64,000 nucleotides of DNA from Wolfiporia cocos (Eukaryota > Basidiomycota > Agaricomycetes > Polyporales > Phaeolaceae), in the NCBI GenBank assembly GCA_029448655.1, contig JACCLO010000018.1, forward strand, positions 186,001 to 250,000, read 5' to 3'. The notes beneath the pieces were generated by a model. The model ran no database searches and was not told where the DNA came from. It was given only the letters and a program-made list of their open reading frames with translations. Made by a program: the position numbers and the translations under genes. Every line of letters starts with the position of its first letter. Positions within the stretch are counted from its first letter, which is position 1. This document shows positions 29,080 through 41,473 of the stretch, piece after piece.

Positions 29080-31935
29080 ATGCTCATGACGACATCTTGT
29101 AGGATGGAGGTACAATTTTGCCAATGCAGCCAGTCGAGCACCCCCTATCCTCAAGCAGAACCACTCCAATTGATTGAATTTGGATTATTTCCAGTGACTT
29201 GGACCAGGCCGGCGACTGTCTTCACCATTCAAGTCATGCAGGATTTTCATAAACTCACGCTGCAAGCCCAAATCAGTGCCCACGATTTCATCATGTATTT
29301 ACGGCAAAGTATGGACAATATCAGCATTGATAATGTCACAGTACAACTATCTTTTTTTTGGCATACCGGGAAGTGAGCTGAGTCTCTTGCAGGACAGATA
29401 TCACGAGTTTTTGACCGCTCAACGGGAATTTGCCTTTCTGCAAGCGACGAAACACGCTGGTGTTCACCCTTCTACCCATCTACCTGCAAGAATTCTGGCG
29501 GTCTGGTGTCCCACTTGTCCACAACTGATGATGAACATGAACCCCGGTTGGAAAGAGCGTCCCAAAGAGAAATGGTATGTGAAGTCATTAGCCAGCTATG
29601 AGTTTTACTCATGCACAACCGGCACGATAGATACCTCAACGTGTTGTTTCACACCGTAGATGGCCAGAACATGCATGAGAAGCCTTCGGACCCTGACGAC
29701 AGACCTTTGACAAAAGGAGCGGCCTATTTTGCAGATGAGGACGACTGTGCTCGATTTCTAATGCTGGCAGGAAATGTCACTAGGGAGGTGCGCCTATAAG
29801 TGCGTTTCGATTGGGACCCATCTGAGTATGTGGGGGCAGGAATCAACATGCAACAAGTTCAGCACTATGGGATATGGAGGGCATTGGTCCAAGGTATCTG
29901 GGATGGTAGGGCTGATATGCGCGAGGCACATGTTCGTATTGCCTGCAGGTGGGGTTGACCTGCAAAAAGGAGAAAGGTATGGACATCACGTTGATAGCAT
30001 ATACGGGCACTAACGGGGATTTAGATTCACGAACATTGATTTCACCATGCTTTCTGGTTTGCAGCCTTGGATGAATCTCTTCCTTCATATTTCTGGGTAC
30101 GACATTAATTGTCAATATTCGATCAATTTCGACAAGTGGATGGCGAAGGCGTGAGACCATTTGGATCAATTTGTTAGCATAGGGTGCGCACACTTTCCAG
30201 ATACTGAACGTGGTGTAGGAAAGTTACATGAGCAGATGCATCGTGCACTCTGTCATTTTTTGTTTTCTTTTTATCTGCTACCTGGAGTGGGGATGACGGA
30301 TGGCGAAGCAGCAGAGAGGGTGTGGGCAGTGCTGAACGCACTGGGAGCCCGCACGTGGGAGATGTCAGCGGGGCATTGCCATGATGTCATCAATGATCAC
30401 CATTCAGATATGAATGTCAGGCGGGTGCACTCCCTAGGTATGTTTGTGTGTTGCTGCTGCCGGTGCCTTGCGATTTTGACTTTTCACAGCATGCGATCTT
30501 GCAACAAAGCACATGAAAGCGGTCGCTCAAAAAGCTGACACCATCAATCACCTCAAGAGGCTGGAAGAAAGTGCGAATGATTCAGGATTTCCTCTCGATG
30601 CCTGGCGTGAGGAAGAACGTAGTTTCCTCGCCAGGGTGGTGGACGTCAAGCAGCATAAAGGGTTGAAAAATCCTTACGAATCGTGGAAAGTGAAAGGTGT
30701 GACCCCCCCCCTCCGGTGACTGCATGTGTGCTGATTTGGTGATAGTACCCTCCCAGCTTGACCTCGTGATGGAGCTGAAAACCCGTGCCAAGGATGCGAA
30801 TGAGAGTGGGGTTATACGTACGATAGAAGAAGGAATAGCGCTGTAAGAAATGCGGTATGTGATTCGTTCCGTCGACATGCGATTGTTCATGCTGTAATAC
30901 AGTATATCATTGCTACATGAGATTAATAGCAAGCTGGTGAGCGGACATGATGCGGATATCGTACAGGCCAGAAAGCGGCAGCTATGGGTGCGTTTGGAGG
31001 AGTGGGAGGCCCTCCACACGAGATTCATCACAGTTGTTGTGGAGTCTGCCTTGGAAACAAGGGCGGAGCTGAGTGGGATAAACGAAATTGTTGAGTGGGA
31101 CGTTAAGCTGGAGGTGGATATGCAGGGTGATGAAGACGAAGACAGCAACGAGGAGCAAGCTAGCGAGGCAGAGGCAGAGGGTGAGCATACAGACGTTGGG
31201 CTCAAGAGGAAGTCAACAGAATCCCAAGGTACTGAGACACGGGTACATCAAGACCAAGCGGCGGCGGTGGTGGAGTTGCAGAGTTTTAGTATCAGCTTAC
31301 CTTCCTCATACAACTCGTCACTGTCAACCCACCCTGACTTCGCCAAGATTTGTTCAGTAGAACAATCCCTACATGAAGGGCAAGCAAACAATGCGCTGGA
31401 TCAAGTGCGCGCCCATCTTATAACTAAATATGCGCACCGGAAACGCAAGGAGAAGGTAATGGGGCAGAAGGCAAATGCGCAAGCTGATAAAAATATTAGA
31501 AAGCAGACAGAACTGATTCGTAGGGCCGCATGGGAGTATAGGAGAGCTAGAGACACCCTTCTAAGGTTAGGAATGCCTAAGGACGATCCGACATACCGCG
31601 AGTTGCGTGAAGGCGATCTCGCGCTGTTTGCAATGCAAGCCGATGAGACGCAACTGGGGGATAGTAGATGCTCGGCATCGTGGTTGTGGGAGGATGTGTC
31701 ATTTGTCAAGAATGTAAGCGACGCGGCATTGAAGAGTTACATGGAAGAAGGTGCAATTCAATTATTTATACAGTGAGCAAGAGCTTATGCTTTTGCAAGT
31801 GTGCGAGTGCACTGGTTTTGCTCCAGGGTGAGGTGTGCGCGCTTGACTGAAGAGGTGGAATTGTTAGAAGAGGAGATGCGACGGACCGTGCACTTCTTTC
31901 TATTCCAGAGATGGCAATGGCTATGCCGTGCGACA
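29080..31935 (+). pseudogene. KDZ (Kyakuja-Dileera-Zisupton) transposase remnant
   Basis: Ordered pieces in shifting frames recover a KDZ protein. A cysteine-containing start is followed by PLQLIEFGLFPVTWTRPATV and FHKLTLQAQISAHDF (29110-29330), then AVWCPTCPQLMMNMNPGW (29500). The acidic motifs follow in order: TVDGQN (29650), a conserved ARHMFVLPAGGVDLQKGER block (29925-29980), YDINCQYSINFD (30090) and MTDGEAAERVWAVLNAL (30290). The C-terminal helical part is at 30910-31776 (HPDFAKICSVEQSLHEGQAN, LGDSRCSASWLWED). The motifs VDGN, DINCQ and TDGE are the KDZ catalytic signatures as I know them. Frameshifts near 29390, 29600 and 29790 and stops near 30013 and 30150 show it is dead. The 3' end is lost at a solo LTR. 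Confidence 0.85.
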
Positions 31936-32973
31936 TGTCACAAGATGTTCTTGGGGCATATTTTAAGCAGTTTTCCGCTAATTCTAGCAATTATTCTGAG
32001 GTTATACACGTCTATCTACACTTATCCAATAACTTGCCAACCACGCATAAGTCCTTCGGCATATCCCGCTGGTCACCTCGGCGCCACAGATATCTCGGGC
32101 CATGCCTCAGACACAATGCAACGCCTTAGAATGCTCTGGCATCTCGGCACGAGAGTGACGCCTCGCATAATAACGTCAACACCAACAAACATCGCCTTGC
32201 GGCAATGTATTCTTGGAATGGTCTTCTTGGCCTCACATGGACTCGGTGTATGCCAAGTCCCGGTCTTCTGCCATCACGGCGAATACCAAACCCCGGCTTC
32301 GATCATCAAGGATCATGGCCATCACGGTTACCATCTCCGATGGAAACCTCCTGGAATCCGGTACTAGCAGATCCCCGGTGCTAGACTAAGCCACGCACCA
32401 ACAACAGGAATATCGCCCAATGGCAATATCCCACGCTATCAGCCGTCCCGGCGATATCGCAACACCGGTCCTAGAACACCCTGTTGTCATCGGTAACCGT
32501 ACGGTCCGAATGATGAACACATGATGCTACGGCTCTCAGCCAATAGCACATACGACTCTAGCTCCGTGCTGAGTCACATCATGACATGGCCAACTGGCCA
32601 ATGTCCCTCACGATCACGGCCTTCCGGCCAATGAATATACCGGTCGCTTTGGCAACCACCTTCTCTCCGTCGCCGTATGGCAACGTCACACGTTCCCTTT
32701 GATTGGATAGCCATTAGGGCTTCCCACGGTCACTGTAGGATTAGTGTCTTGGATAATGTCGGCATCAAGCCGCATTACCGCTTTCATATAGAACTATACG
32801 ATTGTAAGCCGCTAGGGCTATACATGTATATAAGCATAGGGACTTCTGTCCTATAAGCTAGTTCTATTCTTCTCGGCTTCACCGTAGAAGATATTTACCA
32901 CCTCTGCTGCGCCTGCACATCCTTCTTCCTCTCCAGTATGGGAGCTGGTGAGTCTAGATAGTGTCTTGTGTCA
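31936..32973 (+). repeat. Long-form LTR without target duplication
   Basis: It runs from TGTCACAAGATG to CTTGTGTCA and resembles the 1.1-kb subfamily. TATA GTATATAAGC lies near 32825 and the TAGGGAC/GTCCTA hairpin follows. The flanks are CGACA (KDZ remnant side) and ATCTG (Harbinger side), so no duplication. It is probably a hybrid made by recombination between two insertions. Confidence 0.75.
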
Positions 32974-33218
32974 ATCTGCCAGTGTATCAGGAGAGAGTGG
33001 TAAGTCAATTTTCCTATATGTATGCATCTAATCCTCAAGTTTGGAGCAGAGTGAGTGTTCCAACTGAGTCATGGGAGGACAAAATATCGACCCCCAGCTC
33101 AGGGCAATCAGCATTCTGGTATGTCAAGCAGTGCTATTGTCTCACAATACACACTAACAGATGCACTGTAAATGTTCCACCAGCATCTCCCAGCCCTGGA
33201 AGACACAGACCACCATCT

Positions 33219-33696
33219 TGACACAGAAAACTCACAGTGGCCTCCTCCTTCGATCTACTACAAGGCACCGGCCATGTGACACGGACTCATACCATGTGAC
33301 CACGCAGTGGGGAAAACCTGAATAACGTCGTAAAAAAGGTCTTGACGATGTTGACCCTAAGTCCTGCTGCCTAGACTAGCAGTCATGAAATAGAGGCTGT
33401 TGCGGCATGTGGAATCACACATTAAGGAGAGAACAGGGGACTAGCCCCAAACATCGAGAATAACAGAGTTGGGGCTGTAAGGCCACCAACTCGCGCTATA
33501 TGTACATACATGTAGGAACGCTATGTCTACCCTAAAGTGATGGCCTGTGCACTATCTAAGGGTGGCATGACTACATACATGTGGACGCATGATTGCTAAG
33601 GTACAGGGAAATGTAACTAAACCCTAGACGCACTGTAACTACGACAGTAAGTCACGTGAAGTAAAGGAGAGGTCAGACTGAGGTAAGTCTGTGACA
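33219..33696 (-). repeat. LTR in the Harbinger accessory gene, boundaries uncertain
   Basis: The right end TAAGTCTGTGACA at 33696 and the hairpin AGTTGGGGCTGTAAGGCCACCAACT region (33459-33490) are clear family features. The left end could be TGACACAG at 33219 or TGACACGG at 33277. Neither choice gives a matching target duplication. Confidence 0.5.
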
Positions 33697-34414
33697 CTGT
33701 GCTGCCATCTCCTAAACCAGTCCGACAGGTAACCGCATCTGTTACATCTCTATCAGTGCCAGTGCCACCTCCTGTCAATGCTCCTGGAGAGCTGCAACAT
33801 GTGCCGGCTCTACCTTCTGGTCTTAGGCACTGGGATCTCCATGCTATCAACGGATACCCAGTCTTGCAGCCTCCCTATGTTGGAGAGGTGTGAGTAGTGG
33901 CTCAATTCTAACAATATATCTGCTAACAATCATCCATGCAGGCTACAAATACTTTCACTGGAAATGATCACACACCAACTGTGAAACATCTGTGTGCCGT
34001 CACACTTACTCAAGAGGGTCAGGTCTCAAAAAAGTTGAAGAAAGATGCCATGGGAGAGCGTGTCAGGGTGCCTAAGTCCAACCAGGTTGAGGATGAGGGT
34101 AATGAGGTCATCGTAATTGATGGTGACTCTGATGGCATTGCCTGCTGGCCAGCAGCTGACAAAACATTGCTGTTCCAGTATATACTGGGGCCTGAGAATG
34201 ACCAAAACTTCGAGCTATCCAAGCACAATCCAGCGAAGCTCTTTGAGAAGGTATGTGTCTGGATCAGCTCAGTTATAACAACCATACCTCTCACAATCTG
34301 TAGGTCACTGCCAACCTGTTCTGTGGACACTACACCGCCAATGTCATTCAGAGCCAGAGGAATCAATGCAGTAAGATTTATACCTGGATACTGCAGTTTG
34401 AGGAGTTCACAGGA

Positions 34415-35732
34415 TGTCACAAAACTTTTGATGTTGTCTCATGAATATATTAGTTTTAGCCTTTAGTGTGAGTTGATCCAGGCAGCTTCATGTCTTGAGG
34501 GCACATGACGTTAGGCTAACGCTAACGTGTCATGGTACTTACAAGATAACTAGGTAGTGCGCACCTAGATAAGATAACAGTGTACATTATGTAAGCATTC
34601 CAGGTCCTGACCAGTAGGCATGTGCGCACAGGCCACATTGCTTTAGGGCAGCTCTAGTTACTTGGTAGATAGGCGCTACATGAATGTATATAAGACATAG
34701 AGTCTGAGGCATACTCCTCAGACTCATCAATTTGGCATTGGGGCCTTAGCCCCCTCTACTCCATATCTCCTTGCTGCACTCTTCACTCACTAGACTGTTG
34801 AAGTACCTCGACCACAACTTAGAACTTGAGGTCCCCTTCATCAGTGACATCTTGGGAGTCAGCCTTAGCTGTTGGGTGCTGGCATTGAGGGATGACCCAG
34901 AGAGTTTTGGGTCACAGGAGGCAATGGGGATGGAGACCTGACAGTCAAGGATCAGATCACTTTGGCATGAAAGGCACAAAGGGATGTTGGTGGATTGTCT
35001 CTGGAATTGTTAGATGAGTGGTAATAGTCCAGACTTGGCTGCATCATCACTACATCAACGGGTCCAGCCTTGTAACCTGGACCATGACATCATTCAGTCC
35101 TAGGCCTTATGACATCACCACATGCACCATATGATATCTCAATGGCACCATTGCACTATTAATACCTTACGGTATTAGTGCTATTGGTCAATCTCATGAT
35201 AGACCACACAATGCACCAGCTCTTACAGAGTCCCGGGCTTCTAGGCTTCTGGCAGAGTCAAACCCCCAGCCCTAGGCCACCTCATTGTCACCGGTAACCA
35301 CATGGCCTGGTCGATAAACACATGTCTATGATGACGTACCTTAGTAAGAACACTAGGTCCGTCTAATGGCACAAGCACCTCAGTGTCTCGCCTTGGTAAG
35401 CATGGATCCTGCCCAATGGCAGATCACCCTCAAGGTCCAGTTCTCTGGCCTTTACGAATACCCAGGCTGTGCCCACTTTCACATGTCCGCCCAATGGTGG
35501 AACCATATGCTCTCTCATTTACAATTGGTCTGGCCATTACTGGCAGACCATGGCCATTGTAGAGTAGCAACTTAGCTCGGTCGCCATCACAGCAACCAAG
35601 CCACATGTTCATTCTGGGTATGTACTATATAGTAGCACATGACCCTTCTTTCTATCCTGCTGCGCTTGACTGGTTTCTTGCCATATTCCCTCATCCAAGA
35701 GAGTTGGTGAGTCCTACAGCTAGTCTGTGTCA
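34415..35732 (+). repeat. Mosaic LTR region in the Harbinger accessory gene
   Basis: It starts TGTCACAAAAC, which may partly be gene sequence, and has a short-form TATA (GTATATAAGAC near 34686) plus the hairpin GTCTGAGG/CCTCAGAC. It then passes into long-form LTR sequence ending GTCTGTGTCA at 35732. The flanks CAGGA and CTAAA do not match, so two LTRs were probably joined. Confidence 0.5.
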
Positions 35733-36541
35733 CTAAACTAAGAGAGACTGTGCACAGAACATAAGTACCAGAGCATGTGACATTGGCATTGGGTCCATGT
35801 GCTGAAGATGCATGTACCATAGAATAATCAAGTAACATATGGAATGGGATGCATGCTACTTGTACTATAGGTAACGTGCATTTTGGAGGCGTGTACTACC
35901 GAGATTGACTCTATACCTAATCTAATGAAAGATTAGATGACTTTGTATGTATGTACATATGGTGGCTTGTGTGCTTTGGATACTTTGTAACATTAGAGGG
36001 CATGGGTGCATTGGCATTGAGATTGATATTAATACTATAATATTAGCCTTGTCTCTGTGGAATTCGTAACACACTCCGATAATCCAAAATGCGATGCAAG
36101 AATGTGCAGAACTCAGCCACCACTGTGTCCAGTGATGATGGGCTTTTTGCACATAAGGATTCTGACAGTGATGTGCTTGACTCGAAGCCATGCATGCTGG
36201 CAGCAATCAAAATTCTCAATCGCATCAAGGTGTCAGAACCAAAACACAAGGTTGCGCTGCACTCACATCAGGCTACATCACAGTCCCTTGACTCAATTGG
36301 GTCATACCTGAGGGAGAAGGTAGGCTCTGACAAGGAGAAAATGACAGCCTGGCATGAGGAGAAATTGGCTTTAGATAAGAGGGCTGCCAATTGTGCTGAT
36401 GAGGAGCTGAAGCTGAAGAAGGATACAGAAGACAAGCGGGTTCAAGGACAGATGGCAAAGGATGTTTTAGAGTCTACCAATGCTCCTCAGGAGCTCCGTG
36501 ATGCTGCACAGAAGTATCTAATGAGACTATTTGAAGAATAG

Positions 36542-38859
36542 TTACAGCGGAAATAGATAGTCTAAGAGTTGCTGCCTTTTCTCGTAGCCTCTCTGCCTTA
36601 ACTCCTCTGCATTCTCCTCATTTAATGACTCCATGGCTCCATCAACAACAATTGGAAGAAGGTCTGGATCCTGAATTAGAGCAGGACCCTCAGGATCCTC
36701 ATGACTGTAGTCACCCTTGGGATCAAATCCCCAAATATCCTCTGGCTTATCTCCCCAATCAATGCCCATATTATGAATCACCATGAGTGCCTCAATCACC
36801 CTGTACACATCCTCCAAATTTCAGTGAGTGCCCATCTCCTTCAAAGATGGAAAGCACCCCTTGAGCCAACCAAAGGCATGCTCAACAACAATCTGCATTG
36901 ATGACAAATGTTGGTTGAATTCTTTCATCCATGGGTGATTGGCAGGGAGTGCATGGCTAATTTCTGTCTCATCAAATGGGCAAATTGTGTATGTGTTGAC
37001 ATATAACCTAATGATTCTGTTGAAGCCTTGATTTGGACTGATAGTGATAGTTTACACACCTTTGTCCACAAATACGTACTCATTGTTGGAGAAGTACTGC
37101 TGCCGGTGTATCCATAGATGCGATTGTTTGAAGATGTGTATATCAGGAACTAGGCCATCCTAGCTCATATGAAGTGAAACGACCAATGTGATCAATGGTT
37201 GCCTGAATATTTGTCTTGGTGTGTTGTCAGGTATTGTTCTTACAAGTAATATGGCAGCTTACCCCAAATAACTTCTTTCTAGATTTGAACACAGGACCAT
37301 ACTCTGATGGTTCCTCAGTAAAGTGCATCAAACACCCATCACCACTTCCCACACAGAATGGAAATCCAGATTTGTCTTCAATTGCTTCAGAGATCACTTG
37401 CTTCTGTTCCAGTGAAGGCCAATGTCACAAGAATTCTCTAGACTTTACTATATTTCCTATCATTTTTCCGCTATTTCTAGCAATTATTCTGAGGTTTCTA
37501 CGTCCTTAACTAGCTTATCTTGGTTCGTAACTATACGTTAGATACAAGCTGAATGATGGCCGTCTTATCTCCCAAGAGATGCGTTATCTTATCTACGGAA
37601 GTTCCCTTTAGTCACATGCCTAGCAACGGTAGCCAATCGGGCATTCTGCCTGCTTACGCCAGACTTATTAGATCAGCGGACCGGCGTTAGGTCACGCCTC
37701 TAGCTGACTGATATACCGCGCACTATACGCTATTCGCCCGTGTTATGCCGCATACCTATATCCTGGTATTGATCGGCATATGTATTTACATTGTATTACT
37801 ATGCCTCTAAGTGTCCAAGGACTTGTACATATGGATAAGGGTAATTAGATTACGTAATAAGACTGTTAGGGGTCTTATATAACATGTATATATACTAGCA
37901 TAGCTGAGCGACTAAGTCCTCAGTTCTATTCATTGCATTTGCACTTCAAGTTAACAACTCATCGCGCCCTGCTAAGTCTACTACTTACTTCTTGCCTACC
38001 AGCAACTACAACATCTCTTGTTGCCTAACCAGCAACAACCATCAAGATCACTAGTAAGTAGCATCTTGTGTCAGCCAACTCAAGAATATTGGACGCAGTT
38101 GTCTCAATGCCTTTGAGACACAATAACAGTATTTCTCTACAGTCTCAAGTCCAAGTGCAAGCTGGTGGGCCACACTAAGAGTATCTGACCCTCAGGTGCC
38201 ATAGTGGATCAGAAAGGTGGCAAGTTGATATTTGACATGTTGCTGAGGTTTTTGTCCTTTTGAGATGAAAGTTGGCATTGGTCCAAGGACTGTAACCATT
38301 TTATCAAACATGGACTGCCCCACCATATTGCTTGAGATTAGCTAACATGAAGCTAACTAACAACCACTACACACCAAAACATATGTTGGAACCAGCAGTC
38401 TGGGGCTTGTAATGCCACTGTAAAGAATTGCTGGCACTTTGGAAAGTTCCGATATGAACCACAAGAACCTTTTCCAGGGAGTGACATGGCAAACTCAGCC
38501 CAACTGATTCCTGCAAGCTCAAGAGTCTTGTCAGCAGGAATGTCAAATAGCATCCAGTCCTCTAGCTCATCATTATTGTCAGGGAACAAGGCAGGCTGCA
38601 CAAGCTCATGGCCAGCTGGATCTTCCACAGAGTTTTCAATCTCAAGCAGTACATGAGCCACTGAGGCAGCATCAGCCTGCACCGCATGAAGTGGCCTTAC
38701 AGGCATTGCGGTCAGAGCATAGATCAAATTGTGAGCGACCAGGCGCCTCAGACTCCTGCCCGAAACGGCAGGAGCGGTCGGAGTGCGTCTGAGTCTCATT
38801 TTCGATCGCTCGATCACTCTCGATTGAAGCGAACGAACTGAACGATAATCGATAAGCAT
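36542..38859 (-). pseudogene. PIF/Harbinger DDE transposase, split by a solo LTR
   Basis: Reading leftward: an N-terminal exon (38372-38859) ends SYRNFPKCQQFF..APDCWFQHMFW. After a short intron follow FDKMVTVLGPMPTFISKGQK and VKYQLATFLIHYG, then VSKALRQLRPIFLSWPSLEQ, continuing across the LTR. Next come GFPFCVGSGDGCLMHFTEEP (first Asp), YFSNNEYVFVDK (second Asp) and ICPFDETEISHALP, then VVEHAFGWLKGCFPSLKEMG (Glu), and the end RVIEALMVIHNMGIDWGDKP..RQQLLDYLFPL. Length and order fit DDE_Tnp_4 nucleases that cut and paste Harbinger elements. It is disabled by the LTR at 37423-38074, a stop after KEMGTH, and another after LIHYGT. It lies tail-to-tail with the Myb-like gene, the two stops touching at 36541/36542. 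Confidence 0.85.
37423..38074 (+). repeat. Solo LTR (652 bp) in the Harbinger transposase, TSD GCCAA
   Basis: It runs from TGTCACAAGAATTC to CTTGTGTCA with perfect GCCAA duplications (37418-37422, 38075-38079). Removing it restores the minus-strand frame ..FLSWPSLEQKQV... TATA ATGTATATATAC lies near 37890, with AGTAAGTAG near the 3' end. Confidence 0.9.
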
Positions 38860-38968
38860 TGAACAGCCCTATTAACCTCAACTTTGTGTAGAACGAGCCT
38901 TGCAGAGTAGCATAGCACACTCCACTTGAACCATAACGCAAGCATCCTCCGTTACTCCCTCCGTCACC

Positions 38969-41119
38969 ATGTCTAGAGAACCTCGTTCGTTTCGCGTTCC
39001 TACTCTGCTCACCACTGCAGACAAGTATCAGTATCTGACGAATACTTCCTACGAGTATCTCCCATCCGAACGCGTCCATGTATCCGACTTGATTGATGCT
39101 GTCATCGACGAGGTTCGTGTCAAGTCATATCGCCTCAAAATCCATCCAGACAGCGAGACGACCGTGGAAATCTTTGAGGTACGACACTTGACTGTGGCCT
39201 GGGATATCGATACCTTCTGTACTGATTCTCCTACAGCTCATGAGTTCGCTCGGGCCTGTCAATGGATCCACGTACGATATGAAGAAACAATTTGAAATCG
39301 TCGATGATGCATACCTGGAGAACAATGCACGCGATTTCTCCCATCGTGAGATGATGGACAGCTTGACGAAACCGGAGAATGTGATTGCCGTCATAAGTAC
39401 GTCTGCGAGCTCTTTTATCCCTCGCGTCACCACAGCATCTCCATTAGCCATCGCGGCCCGCGCTCTGCCCTGTAGGTTTTGTTCTTTCTTCACATCTCGT
39501 CGTAGTAATGACGACGTCTCAGCTCGAAAACGGGCTCCGACAGACGAGGATTCCGAGCGCTTGAAACGTCGGAAGCAGGAAGCTGAAGGTGCGCCTCCTT
39601 CTTGCCATGGTTATGCAGTTAATCGGATTGAGATTGACTGTCGCTTGACCAGAAATTGAGGCCGGCATTCAAGCCATATTGGATGGGCACGAAAGGCTCC
39701 CCACAGGCTTGAAGAGGCTACCTCCTCCCTCCGAAGCAGAGAAAACAAGCTATGTCCAGAAGTTGGTGCAAGAAACTCAGCCTTGTTAGAAGGCTGGTCG
39801 TCCTTTTGGCGTCATTGGTCCCCTCGTTTCAATCTATCATACCGTATTTGCCAATTTCCTGGACCTTCTAGCGTGCCCCGACAGTCGCCTTGACCCGGAC
39901 GTGCTGGTTAAGACTCAACAGCTTGTGGAGGCGTCGTCCATGTTCTATCCAAATAAGGGCGTGCGGCAGCATGAGATTAATCGTCAACTCTCTGATTTCT
40001 TGGGCACCAATATCGCACCAATGACATTACCGGACCAGTCGAGTAACGATGGTCTGGTTTCGGTGAGATGCCCCAAGATCGATCAAGAAGCCGCTTCGGT
40101 GTTCTTGGAGGACAAGGCTGAAGTGGATAGAGTCAGCACTGAGCCGTGTATGCAGGCTGCCTTTGGGTACGCTAGGTACTATCTCAAGCATGTCCGTATT
40201 TAACCTCTGTTCTTCTGCATTGGTTCATGTTCACTCACTCCAGTATGTGTAACAGAGCGAGAAGCTTTTGAATTACTACTGTTGCCCAAGTTTTACCCTT
40301 GCCATCACAGGTCCCACTTTGCAAGTATCTGCGGTGGTTTTGGTTGACGACATGCTCGTTCAAGAGCTCACACTTCCACTGTTACTCAAGGATTCGCCTC
40401 TCCCCCCTCAGCACTTCCTATATATTGCACGAGTCCTCAATGCTCTCAAGGTCTGCATACCGCAATTATGCAGCTCCTACGAAAACCTCGATAAGCCCGT
40501 CCCAGGATCGATAGGACATCTTCTCCCCTATTTCACATCCTACAAGGATGCCGAAGGGCAAGATGTTCGGTTAAAGTATGTGGGCCGAGTCAGACCCAAG
40601 GAAGAGAACTCGAGGCGCGCGTTATTCGAAGCCGAGACCAACCAAAAAGTCAAGGTAGTAGTGAAGTTCGTCCATCAATATGGCAAACGCGGACACGAGT
40701 TGCTCGCGAAGGAAGGCCTCGCTCCTGCACTCCACTATTTCGCGCCGCTGGGAGGCGGCATATACGTCATCGTCATGGACTTTGTGACTGGCGACACAAT
40801 CTTCGAGGCAAAGAGCGAGAGTCTCTCTCCGGATGTCTTGACTGACATCAAACGAGCTGTAAACATCCTGCACACCAATGATCTGGTCCTCGGCGACCTG
40901 CGCCAACCCAACGTCATGGTGGTAAAGCGCGAGGACGGGAAACATGGCGCGATGCTGATTGATTTTGACTGGTGTGGAGAGCACGGAGAGGCACGATACC
41001 CTATACGACTCAATAGGGAGATATATTAGCACAGCGAAGTTGTGTGTGGTGGCATCGTAGCGGAGGAGCATGACACGTACATGTTGTCCAAGATACGGCA
41101 GAAGTTCTCGGGTCGTTAG
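38969..41119 (+). pseudogene. FunK1-type fungal protein kinase, disabled
   Basis: The ATG at 38969 starts exon 1 (38969-39178). A GT-AG intron (39179-39236) leads to LMSSLGPVNG.. in frame, a feature of this kinase family's N-terminal domain. Further exons run to the kinase lobe in 40268-41027: VVVKFVHQYGKRGHELLA (beta-3 Lys), then VLGDLRQPNVMV (catalytic loop, Asp and Asn kept) and MLIDFDWCGEHGEARYPIRL (DFD metal loop). These are typical of the large FunK1-like kinase group of mushrooms. TAG at 39787-39789 and TAG at 41028-41030 interrupt it; after the second stop the family's C-terminus continues (VVCGGIVAEEHDTYML) to a TAG at 41117-41119. Only about 110 bases separate it from the divergent Harbinger transposase start. 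Confidence 0.65.
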
Positions 41120-41214
41120 ATGTTGGTTGTGTTCTTATTCACTTATAACAGTAATACCACTCCTATATTCTTCTATGGAATTCTCTCACGTACTACTCAC
41201 AGCTGGTTAAAGCC

Positions 41215-41473
41215 ATGTCTCACCCAGAGCCTTCGGCCGCTGGCCGTTCTGCTTGTGCTTCCACTGCCAGTGCAGGTGTTCGCTCACTGCGCGTGCCCTC
41301 TATCATTGGTCCCCATTTCGTCACATACTACGACAGCGCAGGCAAGGAGGTCGTGCTCAAGCACAGGGAGCGCCTTGTTCCCTACATCAGCACGAAGGCA
41401 GTATTCGTAGCAGAGGCCAAGAGCGAGTCTTGAGACAGCAAAAGTCGTCGTCAAATTCACGTACACGTACAAT
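41215..41473 (+). pseudogene. Second FunK1-type kinase fragment, truncated by a hAT element
   Basis: MSHPEPSAAG.. runs into SIIGPHFVTYYDSAGKEVVL and AVFVAEAKSES. This parallels SIGHLLPYFTSYKDAEGQDV..ALFEAETN of the upstream kinase and indicates a tandem duplicate. A stop follows SES; a one-base shift recovers ETAKVVVKFTYTYN, matching the beta-3 region. The frame then ends at the hAT element's target site. Confidence 0.6.

Larger units (their letters stand above)
32974..36541 (+). pseudogene. PIF/Harbinger accessory (Myb/SANT-like DNA-binding) gene, broken by LTRs
   Basis: Coding pieces lie at 33030-33218, 33697-34414 and 36060-36541. The centre reads WPAADKTLLFQYILGPEND, then KHNPAKLFEKV, a GT-AG intron (about 34252-34304), then TANLFCGHYTANVIQSQRN and IYTWILQFEEFTG. 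This is the Myb/SANT-like segment that accompanies Harbinger transposases and is thought to bind the element's ends. An intron with GTGAGTAG and CATGCAG lies at about 33890-33942. The C-terminus (36089-36541) is a charged coiled-coil (EKLALDKRAAN) ending NAPQELRDAAQKYLMRLFEE. The stop codon is directly followed by the transposase stop on the other strand. LTRs at about 33219 and 34415-35732 disrupt it; 35733-36060 shows nothing clear. Confidence 0.65.

Noticed and set aside
30910..31776. Independent 288-aa gene
   Set aside because: Its content (GQAN, LGDS, SWLW region) is the C-terminal part of the KDZ transposase just upstream.
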